From Buttiauxella brennerae ATCC 51605 (GTDB lineage Bacteria > Pseudomonadota > Gammaproteobacteria > Enterobacterales > Enterobacteriaceae): DNA of 64,000 nucleotides. The position numbers and the translations under genes were made by a program. Positions within the stretch are counted from its first letter, which is position 1. Each line of letters opens with the position of its first letter. The notes beneath the pieces are model-generated. The model did not search any database. It was not told the DNA's origin and saw only the letters and a list, made by a program, of their open reading frames with translations. Below, one piece after another: positions 1 through 12,297 of the stretch. Where the stretch lies: the NCBI RefSeq assembly GCF_001654925.1, contig NZ_LXER01000005.1:62001-126000 (forward strand), in the 5' to 3' direction.

Positions 1-262
1 GGAGTCCGACGAATGTCATCGCCAGGTGGGTGAAGCAGCAAAAGCATCAGGTCTTGATTGCGTGTTAAGCGTAGGCACACTGAGCAAAACAATCAGTCTT
101 GCCTCTGAAGTTGGTGAACATTTTACCGATAAGCCTTCTTTAATCGCACGCCTGCAGGCACTTATCGCTGAGCATTCAATGATTACCATTTTAGTGAAGG
201 GTTCACGTAGCGCCGCCATGGAACAGGTCGTGCACGCATTACAGGAGAATGGAACATGTTAG
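1..262 (+). CDS. murF: MurF, C-terminal fragment (cut by window edge)
   Basis: UDP-N-acetylmuramoyl-tripeptide--D-alanyl-D-alanine ligase, which adds D-Ala-D-Ala to complete the cytoplasmic UDP-MurNAc-pentapeptide. Only the last 86 codons are present; the frame is open back to base 2. The visible part is the end of the Mur ligase C-terminal domain, including the [15 protein letters not shown] stretch typical of enterobacterial MurF. Its TAG stop (260-262) lies inside the mraY start region, so the two genes overlap by 7 bases and are probably translationally coupled. The catalytic ATP-binding part lies outside the window. Confidence 0.96.
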   Translation, partial: ESDECHRQVGEAAKASGLDCVLSVGTLSKTISLASEVGEHFTDKPSLIARLQALIAEHSMITILVKGSRSAAMEQVVHALQENGTC

Positions 263-1338
263 TTTGGCTGGCCGAACACTTGGTCAAATATTATTCCGGC
301 TTTAACGTCTTTTCTTATCTGACGTTTCGCGCCATTGTCAGCCTGCTGACTGCTCTGTTCATCTCGTTGTGGATGGGGCCGCGTATGATTGCTCGTTTGC
401 AGCAGCTTTCTTTCGGCCAGGTTGTGCGTAACGACGGCCCGGAATCTCACTTCAGCAAACGTGGAACACCAACGATGGGCGGGATTATGATCCTGACTTC
501 TATCGTGATCTCCGTATTGATGTGGGCTTATCCATCCAACCCATACGTCTGGTGCGTGTTGTTCGTGCTGGTGGGTTATGGGGCGATTGGCTTTGTCGAC
601 GATTACCGCAAAGTGGTGCGTAAAGACACCAAAGGCCTGATTGCCCGCTGGAAGTATTTCTGGATGTCCGTTATCGCGCTGGCTGTGGCCTTCACGATGT
701 ACAGCGCAGGGAAAGGAACGCCAGCCACTGAGCTGGTTGTGCCTTTCTTTAAAGACGTGATGCCGCAGCTTGGCCTGTTTTACGTGCTGCTGGCGTACTT
801 TGTTATTGTCGGTACCGGTAATGCGGTAAACCTGACTGACGGCCTTGATGGGCTGGCGATTATGCCAACCGTGCTGGTGGCATCAGGTTTTGCGCTGGTT
901 GCCTGGGCGACCGGTAACATTAAGTTTGCTGAATATCTGCATATTCCATACCTGCGCCATGCCGGGGAACTAGTCATCGTCTGTACGGCGATTGTCGGTG
1001 CAGGGCTTGGCTTCTTGTGGTTCAACACCTACCCGGCGCAAGTCTTTATGGGTGATGTAGGTTCTCTGGCGCTTGGTGGCGCACTCGGAACTATCGCTGT
1101 GTTGCTGCGTCAGGAATTCTTGTTAGTGATTATGGGCGGCGTGTTTGTGGTTGAAACACTGTCGGTCATCTTGCAGGTTGGCTCCTTCAAATTGCGCGGA
1201 CAGCGTATTTTCCGCATGGCTCCGATTCATCACCACTACGAATTGAAAGGCTGGCCTGAGCCGCGAGTTATTGTGCGCTTCTGGATTATTTCGCTGATGC
1301 TGGTTCTGATCGGCCTCGCTACCCTGAAGGTGCGCTAA
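256..1338 (+). CDS. mraY: Phospho-N-acetylmuramoyl-pentapeptide transferase MraY
   Basis: Integral membrane enzyme that transfers phospho-MurNAc-pentapeptide to undecaprenyl phosphate to form lipid I, the first membrane step of peptidoglycan synthesis. The 360-residue length equals that of the E. coli protein, and the hydrophobicity fits ten membrane segments. The catalytic and Mg-binding aspartates are visible: D115-D116 in FVDDYRK and D267 in FMGDVGS, plus the HHHYELKGW motif near the C-terminus. It overlaps the end of murF and is followed after two bases by murD, as expected in the dcw operon. Confidence 0.98.
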   Translation: MLVWLAEHLVKYYSGFNVFSYLTFRAIVSLLTALFISLWMGPRMIARLQQLSFGQVVRNDGPESHFSKRGTPTMGGIMILTSIVISVLMWAYPSNPYVWCVLFVLVGYGAIGFVDDYRKVVRKDTKGLIARWKYFWMSVIALAVAFTMYSAGKGTPATELVVPFFKDVMPQLGLFYVLLAYFVIVGTGNAVNLTDGLDGLAIMPTVLVASGFALVAWATGNIKFAEYLHIPYLRHAGELVIVCTAIVGAGLGFLWFNTYPAQVFMGDVGSLALGGALGTIAVLLRQEFLLVIMGGVFVVETLSVILQVGSFKLRGQRIFRMAPIHHHYELKGWPEPRVIVRFWIISLMLVLIGLATLKVR

Positions 1339-1340
1339 CC

Positions 1341-2657
1341 ATGACTGATTACCAGGGTAAAAAAGTCGTCATTATCGGATTGGGTCTGACCGGCCTGTCC
1401 TGTGTGGATTTCTTCATTGCGCGCGGTGTGACACCACGCGTAATGGACACCCGCATCTCGCCACCGGGCCTGGAAAAACTGCCTGAAGCGGTAGAGCGAC
1501 ATACTGGTTCACTCAATGAAGACTGGCTGTTAGAGGCTGACTTGATTATTGCCAGCCCTGGTATCGCGGTAGCCCATCCTGCGTTAAGCCGTGCGGCAGA
1601 TGCTGGCATTGAAATCGTTGGTGATATTGAACTGTTTTGCCGTGAAGCTCAGGCGCCGATTGTGGCCATTACCGGTTCAAACGGTAAAAGCACGGTGACG
1701 ACTTTAGTAGGTGAGATGGCGAAAGCGGCTGGCGTGAATGTCGGGGTAGGTGGAAACATCGGCCTGCCTGCACTGATGTTGCTTGATCCAAGCCGTGAGC
1801 TGTATGTTCTTGAGCTGTCCAGCTTCCAGCTAGAAACCACTTTTAGTCTGAAAGCAGCGGCGGCAACCATCCTGAACGTGACTGAAGACCATATGGATCG
1901 TTATCCGTTTGGTCTGCAGCAGTATCGTGCCGCTAAACTGCGCGTTTATGAAAACGCCGCGGTTTGTGTCGTGAATGCAGATGATGCGCTGACCATGCCG
2001 GTCCGTGGTGCAGACGAGCGTTGCATCAGTTTTGGTGTGGACGTAGGTGACTACCACCTTAACCACCAGCAAGGTGATACCTGGCTGCGTGTTAAGGGCG
2101 AGAAAATCCTGAACACCAAAGAGATGAAAGTGGTTGGCCGTCATAACTACACCAACGCGCTGGCCGCATTAGCGCTTGCTGACGCAGTGAAATTGCCGCG
2201 CTCCAGCAGCCTTAAGGCACTCACAACATTCACCGGCCTTGCTCATCGCTTCCAGCTTGCACTGGAACGTAACGGCGTGCGCTGGATTAACGATTCCAAA
2301 GCCACCAACGTTGGTAGCACTGAAGCGGCGTTGAACGGTTTGAAAGTTGAAGGGACTTTGCATCTGTTGTTAGGCGGTGATGGTAAGTCTGCGGATTTCT
2401 CCTCGCTTAGCCAATATCTGCAAGGCTCAGCGATTCGCCTTTACTGCTTTGGCCGTGACGGTGCTGAACTTGCCGCATTGCGCCCGGATGTTGCAGAACA
2501 AACCAACACCATGGCTGAGGCGATGAAATTGATCGCCGCTCGTGTGCAGCCAGGCGACATGGTTCTGCTTTCCCCGGCCTGCGCCAGTCTCGATCAGTTC
2601 AAAAACTTCGAGCAGCGTGGCGACCAGTTCACTCAACTTGCGAAGGAGCTTGGCTGA
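1341..2657 (+). CDS. murD: UDP-MurNAc-L-alanine--D-glutamate ligase MurD
   Basis: Cytoplasmic ligase that adds D-glutamate to UDP-MurNAc-L-Ala using ATP. 438 residues, the normal length. It has the three-domain Mur ligase layout: an N-terminal Rossmann-like UDP-binding part ([12 protein letters not shown] at 9-20), a central ATPase domain with the P-loop GSNGKST at about 112-118, and a C-terminal glutamate-binding domain containing WINDSKATN. The TGA stop overlaps the ftsW ATG by one base (TGATG), indicating coupled translation. Confidence 0.98.
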   Translation: MTDYQGKKVVIIGLGLTGLSCVDFFIARGVTPRVMDTRISPPGLEKLPEAVERHTGSLNEDWLLEADLIIASPGIAVAHPALSRAADAGIEIVGDIELFCREAQAPIVAITGSNGKSTVTTLVGEMAKAAGVNVGVGGNIGLPALMLLDPSRELYVLELSSFQLETTFSLKAAAATILNVTEDHMDRYPFGLQQYRAAKLRVYENAAVCVVNADDALTMPVRGADERCISFGVDVGDYHLNHQQGDTWLRVKGEKILNTKEMKVVGRHNYTNALAALALADAVKLPRSSSLKALTTFTGLAHRFQLALERNGVRWINDSKATNVGSTEAALNGLKVEGTLHLLLGGDGKSADFSSLSQYLQGSAIRLYCFGRDGAELAALRPDVAEQTNTMAEAMKLIAARVQPGDMVLLSPACASLDQFKNFEQRGDQFTQLAKELG

Positions 2658-3901
2658 TGCGCTTATCTCTCCCTCGCCTGCGTATGCCTCGCGTGCCTGG
2701 ATTTGCCATCCTGGCTTGGTTGGGTGCGGCGCTTAAAGGCTGGGTGATGGGCACGAAGGAAGCTGATTCCAATAACATCGTGATGTATGACCGCACTTTG
2801 TTATGGCTCACTTTCGGGCTGGCGGCTGTCGGCTTCATTATGGTGACTTCCGCCTCCATGCCCGTCGGGCAACGCCTGGCGAATGACCCGTTCCTGTTTG
2901 CTAAACGCGACGGGTTGTACATCGTTCTGGCATTTGCTCTGTCGATGGTGACACTGCGCCTGCCGATGGATTTCTGGCAACGTCACAGTACCGCGCTGTT
3001 GCTGTTATCCATCGCAATGTTGTTGATTGTATTGGTTGTTGGTAGCTCGGTTAACGGTGCATCACGCTGGATTGCCTTTGGCCCGTTGCGTATTCAGCCA
3101 GCTGAGTTCACTAAGCTGTCGTTGTTCTGTTATCTCGCCAACTACCTGGTTCGTAAGGTTGATGAAGTGCGTAATAACCTGCGCGGCTTCTTGAAACCGA
3201 TGGGCGTTATTCTGGTATTAGCCGTGCTTCTGTTGGCGCAGCCTGACCTTGGTACCGTGGTTGTGCTGTTTGTCACAACACTGGCAATGCTGTTCCTTGC
3301 GGGTGCCAAACTCTGGCAATTCCTCGCCATCATCGGCATGGGTATTTCCGCGGTTGTGCTGCTGATTCTGGCCGAACCGTATCGAATCCGTCGCGTAACG
3401 TCTTTCTGGAATCCATGGGATGACCCGTTTGGTAGCGGCTACCAGCTGACGCAATCTCTGATGGCATTCGGTCGCGGTGAATTGTGGGGGCAGGGTTTAG
3501 GCAATTCGGTGCAAAAACTCGAATATTTGCCAGAGGCACATACCGACTTCATCTTCTCGATTATTGGCGAAGAGCTGGGATATATCGGTGTGGTACTTGC
3601 TTTATTGATGGTATTCTTCGTGGCTTTTCGTGCGATGTCCATTGGTAAACGTGCATTAGAAATGGACCAGCGTTTTGCAGGTTTTTTAGGCTGCTCAATC
3701 GGCGTCTGGTTTAGTTTCCAGGCACTGGTAAACGTGGGTGCGGCGGCAGGCATGCTGCCAACGAAAGGCCTGACATTACCACTGATCAGTTACGGTGGTT
3801 CGAGCCTGTTAATTATGTCTACAGCAATCATGATGTTGCTGCGTATTGATCATGAAACACGCCTGGCGAAAGCGCAGGCGTTTACGAAGGGTGTGCGATG
3901 A
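2657..3901 (+). CDS. ftsW: Septal peptidoglycan glycosyltransferase FtsW (SEDS family)
   Basis: Inner-membrane SEDS protein that polymerises lipid II at the septum together with FtsI. 414 residues, as in E. coli, with a basic N-terminus and about ten membrane segments. SEDS hallmarks are visible: [17 protein letters not shown] in the middle and [11 protein letters not shown] near the C-terminus. The start is fixed by the one-base overlap with murD; the end overlaps murG as ATGA. It lies between murD and murG, the standard dcw position. Confidence 0.98.
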   Translation: MRLSLPRLRMPRVPGFAILAWLGAALKGWVMGTKEADSNNIVMYDRTLLWLTFGLAAVGFIMVTSASMPVGQRLANDPFLFAKRDGLYIVLAFALSMVTLRLPMDFWQRHSTALLLLSIAMLLIVLVVGSSVNGASRWIAFGPLRIQPAEFTKLSLFCYLANYLVRKVDEVRNNLRGFLKPMGVILVLAVLLLAQPDLGTVVVLFVTTLAMLFLAGAKLWQFLAIIGMGISAVVLLILAEPYRIRRVTSFWNPWDDPFGSGYQLTQSLMAFGRGELWGQGLGNSVQKLEYLPEAHTDFIFSIIGEELGYIGVVLALLMVFFVAFRAMSIGKRALEMDQRFAGFLGCSIGVWFSFQALVNVGAAAGMLPTKGLTLPLISYGGSSLLIMSTAIMMLLRIDHETRLAKAQAFTKGVR

Positions 3902-4965
3902 GTAATCAAACCCGGCGGTTAATGGTGATGGCAGGCGGGACTGGCGGGCATGTGTTCCCGGGTCTTGCGGTGGCACATCACTTAATGGCTCAGGGCTGGC
4001 AAGTGCGCTGGCTCGGAACCGCCGATCGTATGGAAGCAGACTTAGTTCCTAAGCATGGAATTGAGATCGATTTTATTCGTATTTCAGGGTTGCGTGGCAA
4101 AGGCCTGAAAGCAATGTTGCTGGCGCCGGTTCGTATTTTTAACGCCTGGCGTCAGGCGCGGGCCATCATGAAAGCGTATCGCCCGGACGTTGTGCTGGGG
4201 ATGGGCGGCTATGTATCAGGCCCCGGTGGCCTGGCTGCCTGGTCACTTGGCATTCCGGTCGTGTTGCATGAGCAAAACGGTATTGCCGGGTTAACCAACA
4301 AATGGCTGTCAAAGATCGCTACAAAAGTGATGCAGGCGTTTCCGGGGGCATTCCCGAACGCTGACGTGGTAGGTAACCCGGTGCGTACTGATGTGTTAGC
4401 CCTGCCATTGCCGCAAGAACGTTTTGCCGGGCGCGAAGGTGCTGTGCGGGTTTTGGTCGTTGGTGGTTCTCAGGGCGCACGCGTGCTGAACCAAACGATA
4501 CCGCAAGTTGCCGGTCGCCTGGGCGATGCTGTCACCATTTGGCACCAGTGTGGCAAAGGCGGTGAGGATTTTGTTAAGCAAGGTTATGCCGACGCCGGAC
4601 AGCCTCAGCACAAAGTAACCGAATTTATTGATGATATGGCTGCCGCGTATGCGTGGGCCGATGTCGTGGTCTGTCGCTCTGGTGCATTAACCGTGAGTGA
4701 AGTTGCGGCGGCAGGGTTACCTGCACTGTTTGTTCCCTTCCAGCACAAAGACAGGCAGCAATACTGGAATGCGCTGCCGTTAGAAAAAGCTGGAGCGGCA
4801 AAAATACTGGAGCAACCGCAGTTTACCGTGGATGCCGTTACCCAAACTCTCGCCGGGTGGGACAGAGCAACGTTATTGGCAATGGCCGTGCGTGCGCGTG
4901 CTGTATCCATTCCTGATGCCACAGAGCGGGTAGCAAAAGAAGTGAGCGCCGCAGCACTGGCGTAA
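3898..4965 (+). CDS. murG: Lipid II synthase MurG
   Basis: Membrane-associated GT-B glycosyltransferase that adds GlcNAc from UDP-GlcNAc to lipid I, making lipid II on the inner face of the membrane. 355 residues. The N-terminal glycine-rich loop [13 protein letters not shown] (about 14-26), a second G-loop at [11 protein letters not shown] and the third at [12 protein letters not shown] are all present, as is the acceptor/nucleotide site region [13 protein letters not shown]. Four-base overlap (ATGA) with ftsW. A 67-base gap without an obvious terminator separates it from murC. Confidence 0.98.
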   Translation: MSNQTRRLMVMAGGTGGHVFPGLAVAHHLMAQGWQVRWLGTADRMEADLVPKHGIEIDFIRISGLRGKGLKAMLLAPVRIFNAWRQARAIMKAYRPDVVLGMGGYVSGPGGLAAWSLGIPVVLHEQNGIAGLTNKWLSKIATKVMQAFPGAFPNADVVGNPVRTDVLALPLPQERFAGREGAVRVLVVGGSQGARVLNQTIPQVAGRLGDAVTIWHQCGKGGEDFVKQGYADAGQPQHKVTEFIDDMAAAYAWADVVVCRSGALTVSEVAAAGLPALFVPFQHKDRQQYWNALPLEKAGAAKILEQPQFTVDAVTQTLAGWDRATLLAMAVRARAVSIPDATERVAKEVSAAALA

Positions 4966-5032
4966 TCATTGTGGGTGGCTATGTTGCCCATGAATATTTG
5001 AAGTAATGGCGTTCGACGCTGCAGGTTAGAGA

Positions 5033-6508
5033 ATGAATACACAACAACTGGCGAAACTGCGTTCTATCGTGCCCGAGATGCGTCGCGTCCGGCACATTCA
5101 CTTTGTTGGCATCGGCGGCGCCGGTATGGGCGGTATTGCCGAAGTTTTAGCTAACGAAGGTTACCAGATTAGCGGGTCTGATCTGGCTCCGAACCCGGTC
5201 ACTCAACAGTTGTCGGCGCTGGGCGCCACGATTTATTTCAACCATCGCCCGGAAAACGTGCTGGATGCGAGCGTTGTGGTGGTTTCGACCGCAATCTCTA
5301 TGGATAACCCGGAAATTGTTGCGGCTCATGAAGCCCGTATCCCGGTTATCCGCCGTGCTGAAATGTTGGCTGAGTTGATGCGCTTCCGTCACGGCATTGC
5401 GATTGCCGGTACGCACGGCAAAACCACTACCACGGCGATGGTTTCCAGCATCTATGCGGAAGCAGGCCTGGATCCTACTTTTGTGAACGGTGGCCTGGTG
5501 AAAGCCGCAGGAACCCACGCGCGTTTAGGTAACAGCCGTTACCTGATTGCTGAAGCAGATGAGAGTGATGCGTCATTCCTCCACCTGCAACCGATGGTTT
5601 CTGTGGTGACGAATATTGAAGCTGACCACATGGATACCTACCAGGGCGACTTCGAAAATTTAAAGCAGACGTTTATTAACTTCCTGCACAACTTACCGTT
5701 TTATGGTCTGGCGGTAATGTGTGTCGATGACCCGGTTATCCGCGAATTGTTGCCGCGAGTAGGTCGCAAGACCACCACTTACGGTTTTAGCGAAGACGCA
5801 GACGTTCGCATTGAGAGTTATCAGCAGAAAGGGCCGCAGGGTCATTTCACGATTATGCGCCAGGATAAACCTGCTCTGCATGTCACGCTGAACGCACCAG
5901 GTCGTCACAACGCGTTAAACGCGGCTGCGGCGGTTTCTGTTGCTACAGAAGAAGGCATTGATGATGCTGATATTCTGCGTGCTCTGGAAAGCTTCCAGGG
6001 GACAGGTCGCCGCTTTGATTTCTTAGGCGAATACCCGCTTGCACCGGTCAACGGCAAAGAAGGCACCGCGATGCTAGTGGATGACTACGGTCACCATCCA
6101 ACAGAAGTTGATGCCACGATCAAAGCTGCACGTGCAGGTTGGCCGGATAAAAACCTGGTCATGGTTTTCCAGCCGCACCGTTACACGCGTACCCGTGATT
6201 TGTACGACGACTTTGCTAACGTATTGTGCCAGGTAGATTCATTGCTGATGCTGGATGTTTATTCTGCGGGCGAAGCAGCGATTCCGGGTGCTGACAGCCG
6301 TTCGTTATGCCGTACCATTCGTGGGCGCGGTAAAGTCGACCCAATTCTTGTGCCAGACGCCAGCCAGATTGCTGATATTTTAGCCCCTGTTTTGACCGGG
6401 AATGACTTGATCCTGGTGCAAGGTGCGGGAAATGTTGGAAAAGTTGCCAGAAACCTGGCTGAATTCAAATTGCAGCCCCACACTAAGGAAGGAGATCAAC
6501 ATGGCTGA
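5033..6508 (+). CDS. murC: UDP-MurNAc--L-alanine ligase MurC
   Basis: Cytoplasmic ATP-dependent ligase that adds the first amino acid (L-Ala) to UDP-MurNAc. 491 residues, matching E. coli. It has the N-terminal nucleotide-binding motif [17 protein letters not shown], the central P-loop [11 protein letters not shown] starting at about residue 126, and the C-terminal ligase domain with [10 protein letters not shown] and [12 protein letters not shown]. The last bases of murC contain the ddlB ribosome site and start; the coding regions overlap by 8 bases. Confidence 0.98.
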   Translation: MNTQQLAKLRSIVPEMRRVRHIHFVGIGGAGMGGIAEVLANEGYQISGSDLAPNPVTQQLSALGATIYFNHRPENVLDASVVVVSTAISMDNPEIVAAHEARIPVIRRAEMLAELMRFRHGIAIAGTHGKTTTTAMVSSIYAEAGLDPTFVNGGLVKAAGTHARLGNSRYLIAEADESDASFLHLQPMVSVVTNIEADHMDTYQGDFENLKQTFINFLHNLPFYGLAVMCVDDPVIRELLPRVGRKTTTYGFSEDADVRIESYQQKGPQGHFTIMRQDKPALHVTLNAPGRHNALNAAAAVSVATEEGIDDADILRALESFQGTGRRFDFLGEYPLAPVNGKEGTAMLVDDYGHHPTEVDATIKAARAGWPDKNLVMVFQPHRYTRTRDLYDDFANVLCQVDSLLMLDVYSAGEAAIPGADSRSLCRTIRGRGKVDPILVPDASQIADILAPVLTGNDLILVQGAGNVGKVARNLAEFKLQPHTKEGDQHG

Positions 6509-7421
6509 TAAAGTTGCTGTCCTGCTGGGCGGAACCTCCGCCGAACGTGAGGTGTCATTGCAATCAGGTGCTGCGGTACTTGCAGGCCTTAGAGAAGCGG
6601 GCGTTGATGCGCACGAAGTTGACCCGAAAAATACACCCGTCACTGAGCTGAAAGCTCAGGGTTTCGACAAAGTATTCATTGCTTTGCATGGCCGTGGTGG
6701 GGAAGACGGGACCCTGCAAGGGTTGTTGGAGTTCCTGAAATTACCTTATACCGGTAGTGGCGTCATGGCTTCAGCCGTCACTATGGATAAATTGCGTACC
6801 AAACTGTTGTGGAAAGGTGCAGATTTACCTGTCGCTCCGTGGGTTGCGTTAACTCGCAGTGATGTTGACGCGGGCATTTCCACGACCACAGTAGAAAGCA
6901 TTGCCAGCTTAGGAATGCCCGTCATCGTTAAGCCAAGCCGTGAAGGCTCAAGCGTGGGTATGTCTAAGGTTGATAACGTTGCGGCACTGCCGGCTGCGTT
7001 AGAACTGGCTTTTGAACACGACGAAGAAGTGCTGATCGAGAAATGGTTAAGCGGCCCTGAATACACGGTTGCGATCGTCGGCGAAGAAATTTTACCGTCA
7101 ATTCGTATCCAACCCGCTGGAATTTTTTATGATTATGAGGCGAAGTATCTCTCTGATGAGACACAATATTTCTGCCCCGGCGGTTTAATCGAGCAGCGCG
7201 AGCAAGAATTGCAGGCATTAGTGCTGCAAGCCTGGAAGGTTTTGAGTTGCAGTGGTTGGGGGCGTGTAGACGTCATGCTGGATAGCGACGGCCAGTTTTA
7301 TCTGCTGGAAGTGAATACCTCTCCAGGCATGACCAGTCACAGTCTGGTGCCAATGGCGGCACGTCAGGCGGGGATGACGTTCTCTCAACTGGTAGTACGG
7401 ATTCTGGAGTTGGCAGACTGA
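6501..7421 (+). CDS. ddlB: D-alanine--D-alanine ligase DdlB
   Basis: ATP-grasp enzyme that joins two D-alanines for MurF. The open frame extends upstream to 6423, but the start chosen here is ATG 6501: it is preceded by AAGGAGATCAAC (an excellent Shine-Dalgarno site) and yields [15 protein letters not shown], matching the family N-terminus and a 306-residue protein. The ATP-grasp signatures are visible as [17 protein letters not shown] and the Mg-binding [14 protein letters not shown] near the C-terminus. It overlaps murC by 8 bases and is followed one base later by ftsQ. Confidence 0.97.
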   Translation: MADKVAVLLGGTSAEREVSLQSGAAVLAGLREAGVDAHEVDPKNTPVTELKAQGFDKVFIALHGRGGEDGTLQGLLEFLKLPYTGSGVMASAVTMDKLRTKLLWKGADLPVAPWVALTRSDVDAGISTTTVESIASLGMPVIVKPSREGSSVGMSKVDNVAALPAALELAFEHDEEVLIEKWLSGPEYTVAIVGEEILPSIRIQPAGIFYDYEAKYLSDETQYFCPGGLIEQREQELQALVLQAWKVLSCSGWGRVDVMLDSDGQFYLLEVNTSPGMTSHSLVPMAARQAGMTFSQLVVRILELAD

Positions 7422-7422
7422 T

Positions 7423-8256
7423 ATGTCGCAAGCAGCTCTGAATACGCGTAATCGCCAGGAAGAAGAAGAGACCAGTTCTCGTCGCAGTAACGGTGGGCGA
7501 CTGGCCGGGATAATTTTCCTGAGCGCAGTCCTGTTTACGGTATTTATCGGCGGCTGGATTGTGGTCGGCTGGATGGAAGATGCACAGCGTCTGCCACTGT
7601 CTAAGTTAGTGGTTACTGGTGAACGGCATTACACCCGTAACGATGATATTCGCCAGTCAATTCTGGCACTTGGGCCACCTGGCACCTTTATGACCCAGGA
7701 TGTGAATATCATCCAGCAGCAAATTGAACGCTTGCCCTGGATAAAGCAAGCGAGCGTCAGAAAGCAGTGGCCGGACGAATTGAAGATTCATCTGGTTGAA
7801 TATGTGCCCATCGCGCGCTGGAATGATCAACATATGATTGATGCGCAAGGTATTTCGTTTAGTGTTCCAGCAGAACGCGCTGCAAAGCAGACTTTACCTA
7901 TGTTATCTGGGCCGGAAGGCAGTGAAGGTGAAGTACTGCAAGGCTATCGCACCATGGGCGATGTGCTGGCAAAGGATAAATTTACGTTGAAAGAAGCGGC
8001 GATGACCGCTCGTCGTTCCTGGCAATTGACGCTAAACAATGGCATCAAACTTAATTTAGGCCGGGGCGATACGATGAAACGCTTGAGTCGCTTTGTGGAA
8101 CTTTACCCTGTTTTGCAGCAGCAAGAGCAAGCCGACAATAAAAGGATTAGCTATGTCGACTTGCGTTATGACTCAGGCGCGGCAGTGGGTTGGCAGCCTG
8201 CTCCCGTAGAAGAACCTAATCCTAATCAGCAACAGAATCAGTCACAGGCAGAATAA
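7423..8256 (+). CDS. ftsQ: Cell division protein FtsQ
   Basis: Bitopic inner-membrane divisome protein that recruits FtsB-FtsL and links early and late division proteins. 277 residues: a cytoplasmic N-terminus rich in E and R, one membrane segment at about 27-49 ([21 protein letters not shown]), a POTRA domain beginning at [19 protein letters not shown], then the FtsQ beta domain. The last 20 or so residues are Q/N/P-rich and probably disordered. ftsQ, ftsA and ftsZ follow each other closely; ftsA begins two bases after its stop. Confidence 0.97.
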   Translation: MSQAALNTRNRQEEEETSSRRSNGGRLAGIIFLSAVLFTVFIGGWIVVGWMEDAQRLPLSKLVVTGERHYTRNDDIRQSILALGPPGTFMTQDVNIIQQQIERLPWIKQASVRKQWPDELKIHLVEYVPIARWNDQHMIDAQGISFSVPAERAAKQTLPMLSGPEGSEGEVLQGYRTMGDVLAKDKFTLKEAAMTARRSWQLTLNNGIKLNLGRGDTMKRLSRFVELYPVLQQQEQADNKRISYVDLRYDSGAAVGWQPAPVEEPNPNQQQNQSQAE

Positions 8257-8258
8257 CA

Positions 8259-9515
8259 ATGATCAAGGCGACGGACAGAAAACTGGTAGTAGGACTGGAG
8301 ATCGGTACCGCAAAGGTTGCCGCTTTAGTAGGGGAAGTTCTGCCTGACGGTATGGTCAATATTATTGGCGTGGGCAGTTGCCCATCGCGTGGTATGGACA
8401 AAGGTGGCGTAAATGATCTTGAGTCAGTCGTGAAATGCGTTCAGCGTGCGATTGACCAGGCTGAATTGATGGCGGACTGCCAGATATCTTCGGTCTACCT
8501 TGCGCTTTCAGGTAAGCATATTAGCTGTCAAAACGAGATTGGCATGGTGCCGATTTCAGAAGAAGAAGTGACACAGGAAGACGTTGAGAACGTTGTTCAC
8601 ACCGCGAAGTCAGTACGCGTACGTGACGAACATCGTGTTTTGCACGTAATCCCGCAAGAATATGCAATTGACTACCAGGAAGGCATCAAAAATCCTGTAG
8701 GTTTATCAGGTGTTCGCATGCAGGCTAAAGTGCACTTGATTACCTGCCACAACGACATGGCTAAAAACATCGTCAAAGCTGTTGAACGTTGTGGTCTGAA
8801 AGTTGACCAACTGATCTTTGCAGGCCTTGCAGCAAGCTACGCGGTTTTGACCGAAGATGAGCGTGAATTAGGGGTCTGCGTAGTCGATGTCGGTGGTGGT
8901 ACAATGGATATCGCGGTCTACACTGGCGGCGCACTGCGCCACACCAAAGTCATCCCTTATGCAGGGAACGTGGTGACCAGCGATATCGCTTATGCCTTCG
9001 GCACACCACCAAGTGACGCAGAAGCCATCAAAGTGCGCCATGGTTGTGCACTGGGTTCGATGGTGGGTAAAGATGAAAACGTTGAAGTGCCAAGCGTCGG
9101 TGGACGTCCACCGCGTAGCCTGCAACGCCAGACGCTCGCTGAAGTCATCGAGCCTCGTTATACCGAGCTGTTAAACCTGGTTAACGAAGAGATATTGCAA
9201 TTACAAGAGCAACTTCGCCAGCAAGGTGTGAAGCACCACCTGGCGGCGGGGATTGTACTAACGGGCGGCGCTGCGCAAATTGAAGGCCTGGCAGCCTGCG
9301 CGCAACGTGTGTTCCATACGCAAGTGCGTATTGGGCAGCCGTTAAATATTACCGGCCTGACTGATTATGCCCAGGAGTCTTATTACTCCACAGCAGTCGG
9401 CTTGCTGCACTACGGGAAAGAAACACATCTCAGCGGTGAAGCAGAAGTGGAAAAACGCACCTCTGTCGGCTCATGGATTAAGCGAATCAATAGCTGGCTG
9501 AGAAAAGAGTTTTAA
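8259..9515 (+). CDS. ftsA: Cell division protein FtsA (actin-like membrane tether)
   Basis: Actin-family ATPase that anchors FtsZ to the membrane and signals to the septal synthases. 418 residues, close to E. coli (420). Actin-like phosphate loops are visible (VVGLEIGTAKVAALVGE at the N-terminus; VVDVGGGTMDIAVY in the middle; GIVLTGGAAQIEGL in the C-terminal half). The C-terminus ends in the amphipathic membrane-targeting helix SWIKRINSWLRKEF. A 63-base spacer containing an inverted repeat separates it from ftsZ. Confidence 0.98.
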   Translation: MIKATDRKLVVGLEIGTAKVAALVGEVLPDGMVNIIGVGSCPSRGMDKGGVNDLESVVKCVQRAIDQAELMADCQISSVYLALSGKHISCQNEIGMVPISEEEVTQEDVENVVHTAKSVRVRDEHRVLHVIPQEYAIDYQEGIKNPVGLSGVRMQAKVHLITCHNDMAKNIVKAVERCGLKVDQLIFAGLAASYAVLTEDERELGVCVVDVGGGTMDIAVYTGGALRHTKVIPYAGNVVTSDIAYAFGTPPSDAEAIKVRHGCALGSMVGKDENVEVPSVGGRPPRSLQRQTLAEVIEPRYTELLNLVNEEILQLQEQLRQQGVKHHLAAGIVLTGGAAQIEGLAACAQRVFHTQVRIGQPLNITGLTDYAQESYYSTAVGLLHYGKETHLSGEAEVEKRTSVGSWIKRINSWLRKEF

Positions 9516-9524
9516 ATTTTATAA

Positions 9525-9549
9525 GAGACCAGACAAAATTAGTGGTCTC
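9525..9549 (+). other. Inverted repeat in the ftsA-ftsZ spacer
   Basis: GAGACCA (9525-9531) and TGGTCTC (9543-9549) are perfect 7-base arms around an 11-base loop, just downstream of the ftsA stop and about 30 bases before the ftsZ start. There is no following T-run, so it is not a classical terminator. It may form an mRNA stem-loop in the ftsA-ftsZ transcript. Confidence 0.5.
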
Positions 9550-9578
9550 AGGCGACAGGCACAAAACGGAGAGAAACT

Positions 9579-10730
9579 ATGTTTGAACCTATGGAACTGA
9601 CCAACGACGCGGTGATTAAAGTCATCGGCGTCGGTGGTGGCGGCGGTAATGCCGTTGAACACATGGTGCGTGAACGCATCGAAGGTGTTGAATTCTTTGC
9701 AGTGAATACCGACGCTCAGGCGTTACGTAAAACTGCTGTAGGCCAGACTATCCAGATTGGTAATGGTATTACCAAAGGTCTGGGTGCTGGAGCGAACCCT
9801 GAAGTGGGTCGTACCGCTGCGGAAGAAGACCGTGAAGCGTTACGTGCGGCTCTTGAAGGCGCAGACATGGTATTTATCGCCGCAGGTATGGGTGGCGGTA
9901 CAGGTACAGGTGCTGCACCTGTAGTTGCAGAAGTCGCTAAAGATCTGGGTATCCTGACCGTAGCTGTCGTGACGAAGCCTTTCAACTTTGAAGGCAAGAA
10001 GCGTATGGCATTCGCGGAGCAGGGCATCGCTGAGTTGTCTAAGCATGTTGATTCCTTAATCACCATTCCTAACGACAAATTATTGAAAGTTCTGGGCCGT
10101 GGTATCTCTTTGCTTGACGCTTTCGGCGCGGCAAACGACGTACTGAAAGGCGCAGTTCAGGGTATCGCTGAACTGATTACTCGTCCGGGTCTGATGAACG
10201 TTGACTTTGCTGATGTGCGCACCGTAATGTCTGAAATGGGTTATGCCATGATGGGCTCAGGTGTGGCAAGTGGTGAAGACCGTGCAGAAGAAGCGGCAGA
10301 AATGGCGATTTCCAGCCCACTGTTGGAAGACATCGATCTGTCCGGCGCACGTGGCGTTCTGGTCAACATCACCGCTGGCTTCGACCTGCGTCTGGATGAG
10401 TTCGAAACTGTGGGTAACACCATTCGTGCGTTCGCATCTGATAACGCGACTGTGGTAATCGGTACTTCTCTGGACCCAGAGATGAACGACGAGCTGCGTG
10501 TCACTGTTGTTGCAACCGGTATTGGCATGGACAAACGTCCAGAAATTACCCTGGTGACCAACAAGCAGACTCAGCAACCCGTTATGGATCGCTACCAGCA
10601 ACACGGTATGGCTCCACTGCAGCAAGAGCAGAAACCGGCTGCCAAGGTAGTTAACGACAATACGCCACAAACGACGAAAGAACCTGATTATCTGGACATT
10701 CCAGCGTTCCTGCGTAAGCAAGCTGATTAA
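9579..10730 (+). CDS. ftsZ: Cell division GTPase FtsZ
   Basis: Tubulin-like GTPase that polymerises into the Z-ring. 383 residues as in E. coli. The N-terminus carries [10 protein letters not shown]; the tubulin signature GGGTGTG lies at about 105-111, and the T7 loop [11 protein letters not shown] is present. After a variable Q/P/K-rich linker, the conserved C-terminal tail [14 protein letters not shown] binds FtsA and ZipA. The ribosome site CGGAGAG precedes the ATG. ftsZ is followed by a 100-base gap that holds the lpxC promoter. Confidence 0.99.
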   Translation: MFEPMELTNDAVIKVIGVGGGGGNAVEHMVRERIEGVEFFAVNTDAQALRKTAVGQTIQIGNGITKGLGAGANPEVGRTAAEEDREALRAALEGADMVFIAAGMGGGTGTGAAPVVAEVAKDLGILTVAVVTKPFNFEGKKRMAFAEQGIAELSKHVDSLITIPNDKLLKVLGRGISLLDAFGAANDVLKGAVQGIAELITRPGLMNVDFADVRTVMSEMGYAMMGSGVASGEDRAEEAAEMAISSPLLEDIDLSGARGVLVNITAGFDLRLDEFETVGNTIRAFASDNATVVIGTSLDPEMNDELRVTVVATGIGMDKRPEITLVTNKQTQQPVMDRYQQHGMAPLQQEQKPAAKVVNDNTPQTTKEPDYLDIPAFLRKQAD

Positions 10731-10744
10731 GAATAAACCGGAAG

Positions 10745-10773
10745 TTGGGGATCTGCGCTCTTTGTGCTAAACT
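10745..10773 (+). promoter_or_regulatory. Candidate lpxC promoter
   Basis: TTGGGG (10745-10750) and TAAACT (10768-10773) are spaced by 17 bases in the ftsZ-lpxC gap, a plausible sigma-70 promoter 58 bases before the lpxC start. The -35 element is weak. The region between -10 and the start has no long hairpin. Confidence 0.5.
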
Positions 10774-10809
10774 GGCCCACCGATTGTGATATACACTTCG
10801 GTTGGATAG

Positions 10810-11756
<947 letters not shown>

Positions 11757-12275
11757 TTATTTATTGCGACTGGTTTCATTGGTACTCTCTCCGGCCAATG
11801 ACGCCAGTCGTTCTATTATTGCCTTCAATTTCTCAGGGCTACGTTCAGCCACCATTCTTAATGCCTCAGCGCTTTGCTGGCTTAACACTCTGTTGACCCC
11901 TTCAGTTTTCCCTTTCGCTGTCTGAGTGCTGTTTTCTTGTACTGATTCTTGCCCAATTGCGGCCAGTGATGGATTAATCCTGATGTCGATTGATGTCAAT
12001 GATGGTAATATTTGTGCACGTAATGCACTCAGTAGTGTGGCTTGTTCATAGCGTAAGCGCATCAGCCAACTAGCATTTGCAGTTTCAAGTACGAGAATGC
12101 CTTGTCGGAAGTTTGCTACCCGGCACCAGGGATGCAGTTGAGCGGGTAAAATCCCTTTCACAGCCCTGTTGAGCCGAAGTAAAGCAGTTGCGCGCTGTTG
12201 CACGTTTTGCAACACGCTTTCGGCACCAGCATCATCGAACAAATGATCTAAAGATTGTGGGCGGCTATCACGCAT
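11757..12275 (-). CDS. DUF721 (DciA-like) protein
   Basis: 172-residue protein whose first ~100 residues have the DUF721 pattern: LDHLFDDAG, a central [27 protein letters not shown] block and [23 protein letters not shown]721 includes DciA, the ancestral helicase-loading partner of DnaB in many bacteria. The remaining ~60 residues are charged and low in complexity. The gene lies head-on to lpxC and 22 bases from the divergent secM start; pseudomonads have a DUF721 gene at the same lpxC-secA junction, while E. coli K-12 has lost it. The fold assignment is fairly sure; whether it still has a helicase role in an organism that presumably uses DnaC is unknown. Confidence 0.8.
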   Translation of the reverse strand: MRDSRPQSLDHLFDDAGAESVLQNVQQRATALLRLNRAVKGILPAQLHPWCRVANFRQGILVLETANASWLMRLRYEQATLLSALRAQILPSLTSIDIRINPSLAAIGQESVQENSTQTAKGKTEGVNRVLSQQSAEALRMVAERSPEKLKAIIERLASLAGESTNETSRNK

Positions 12276-12297
12276 ACATAATGCTCCGGCGGATAAA

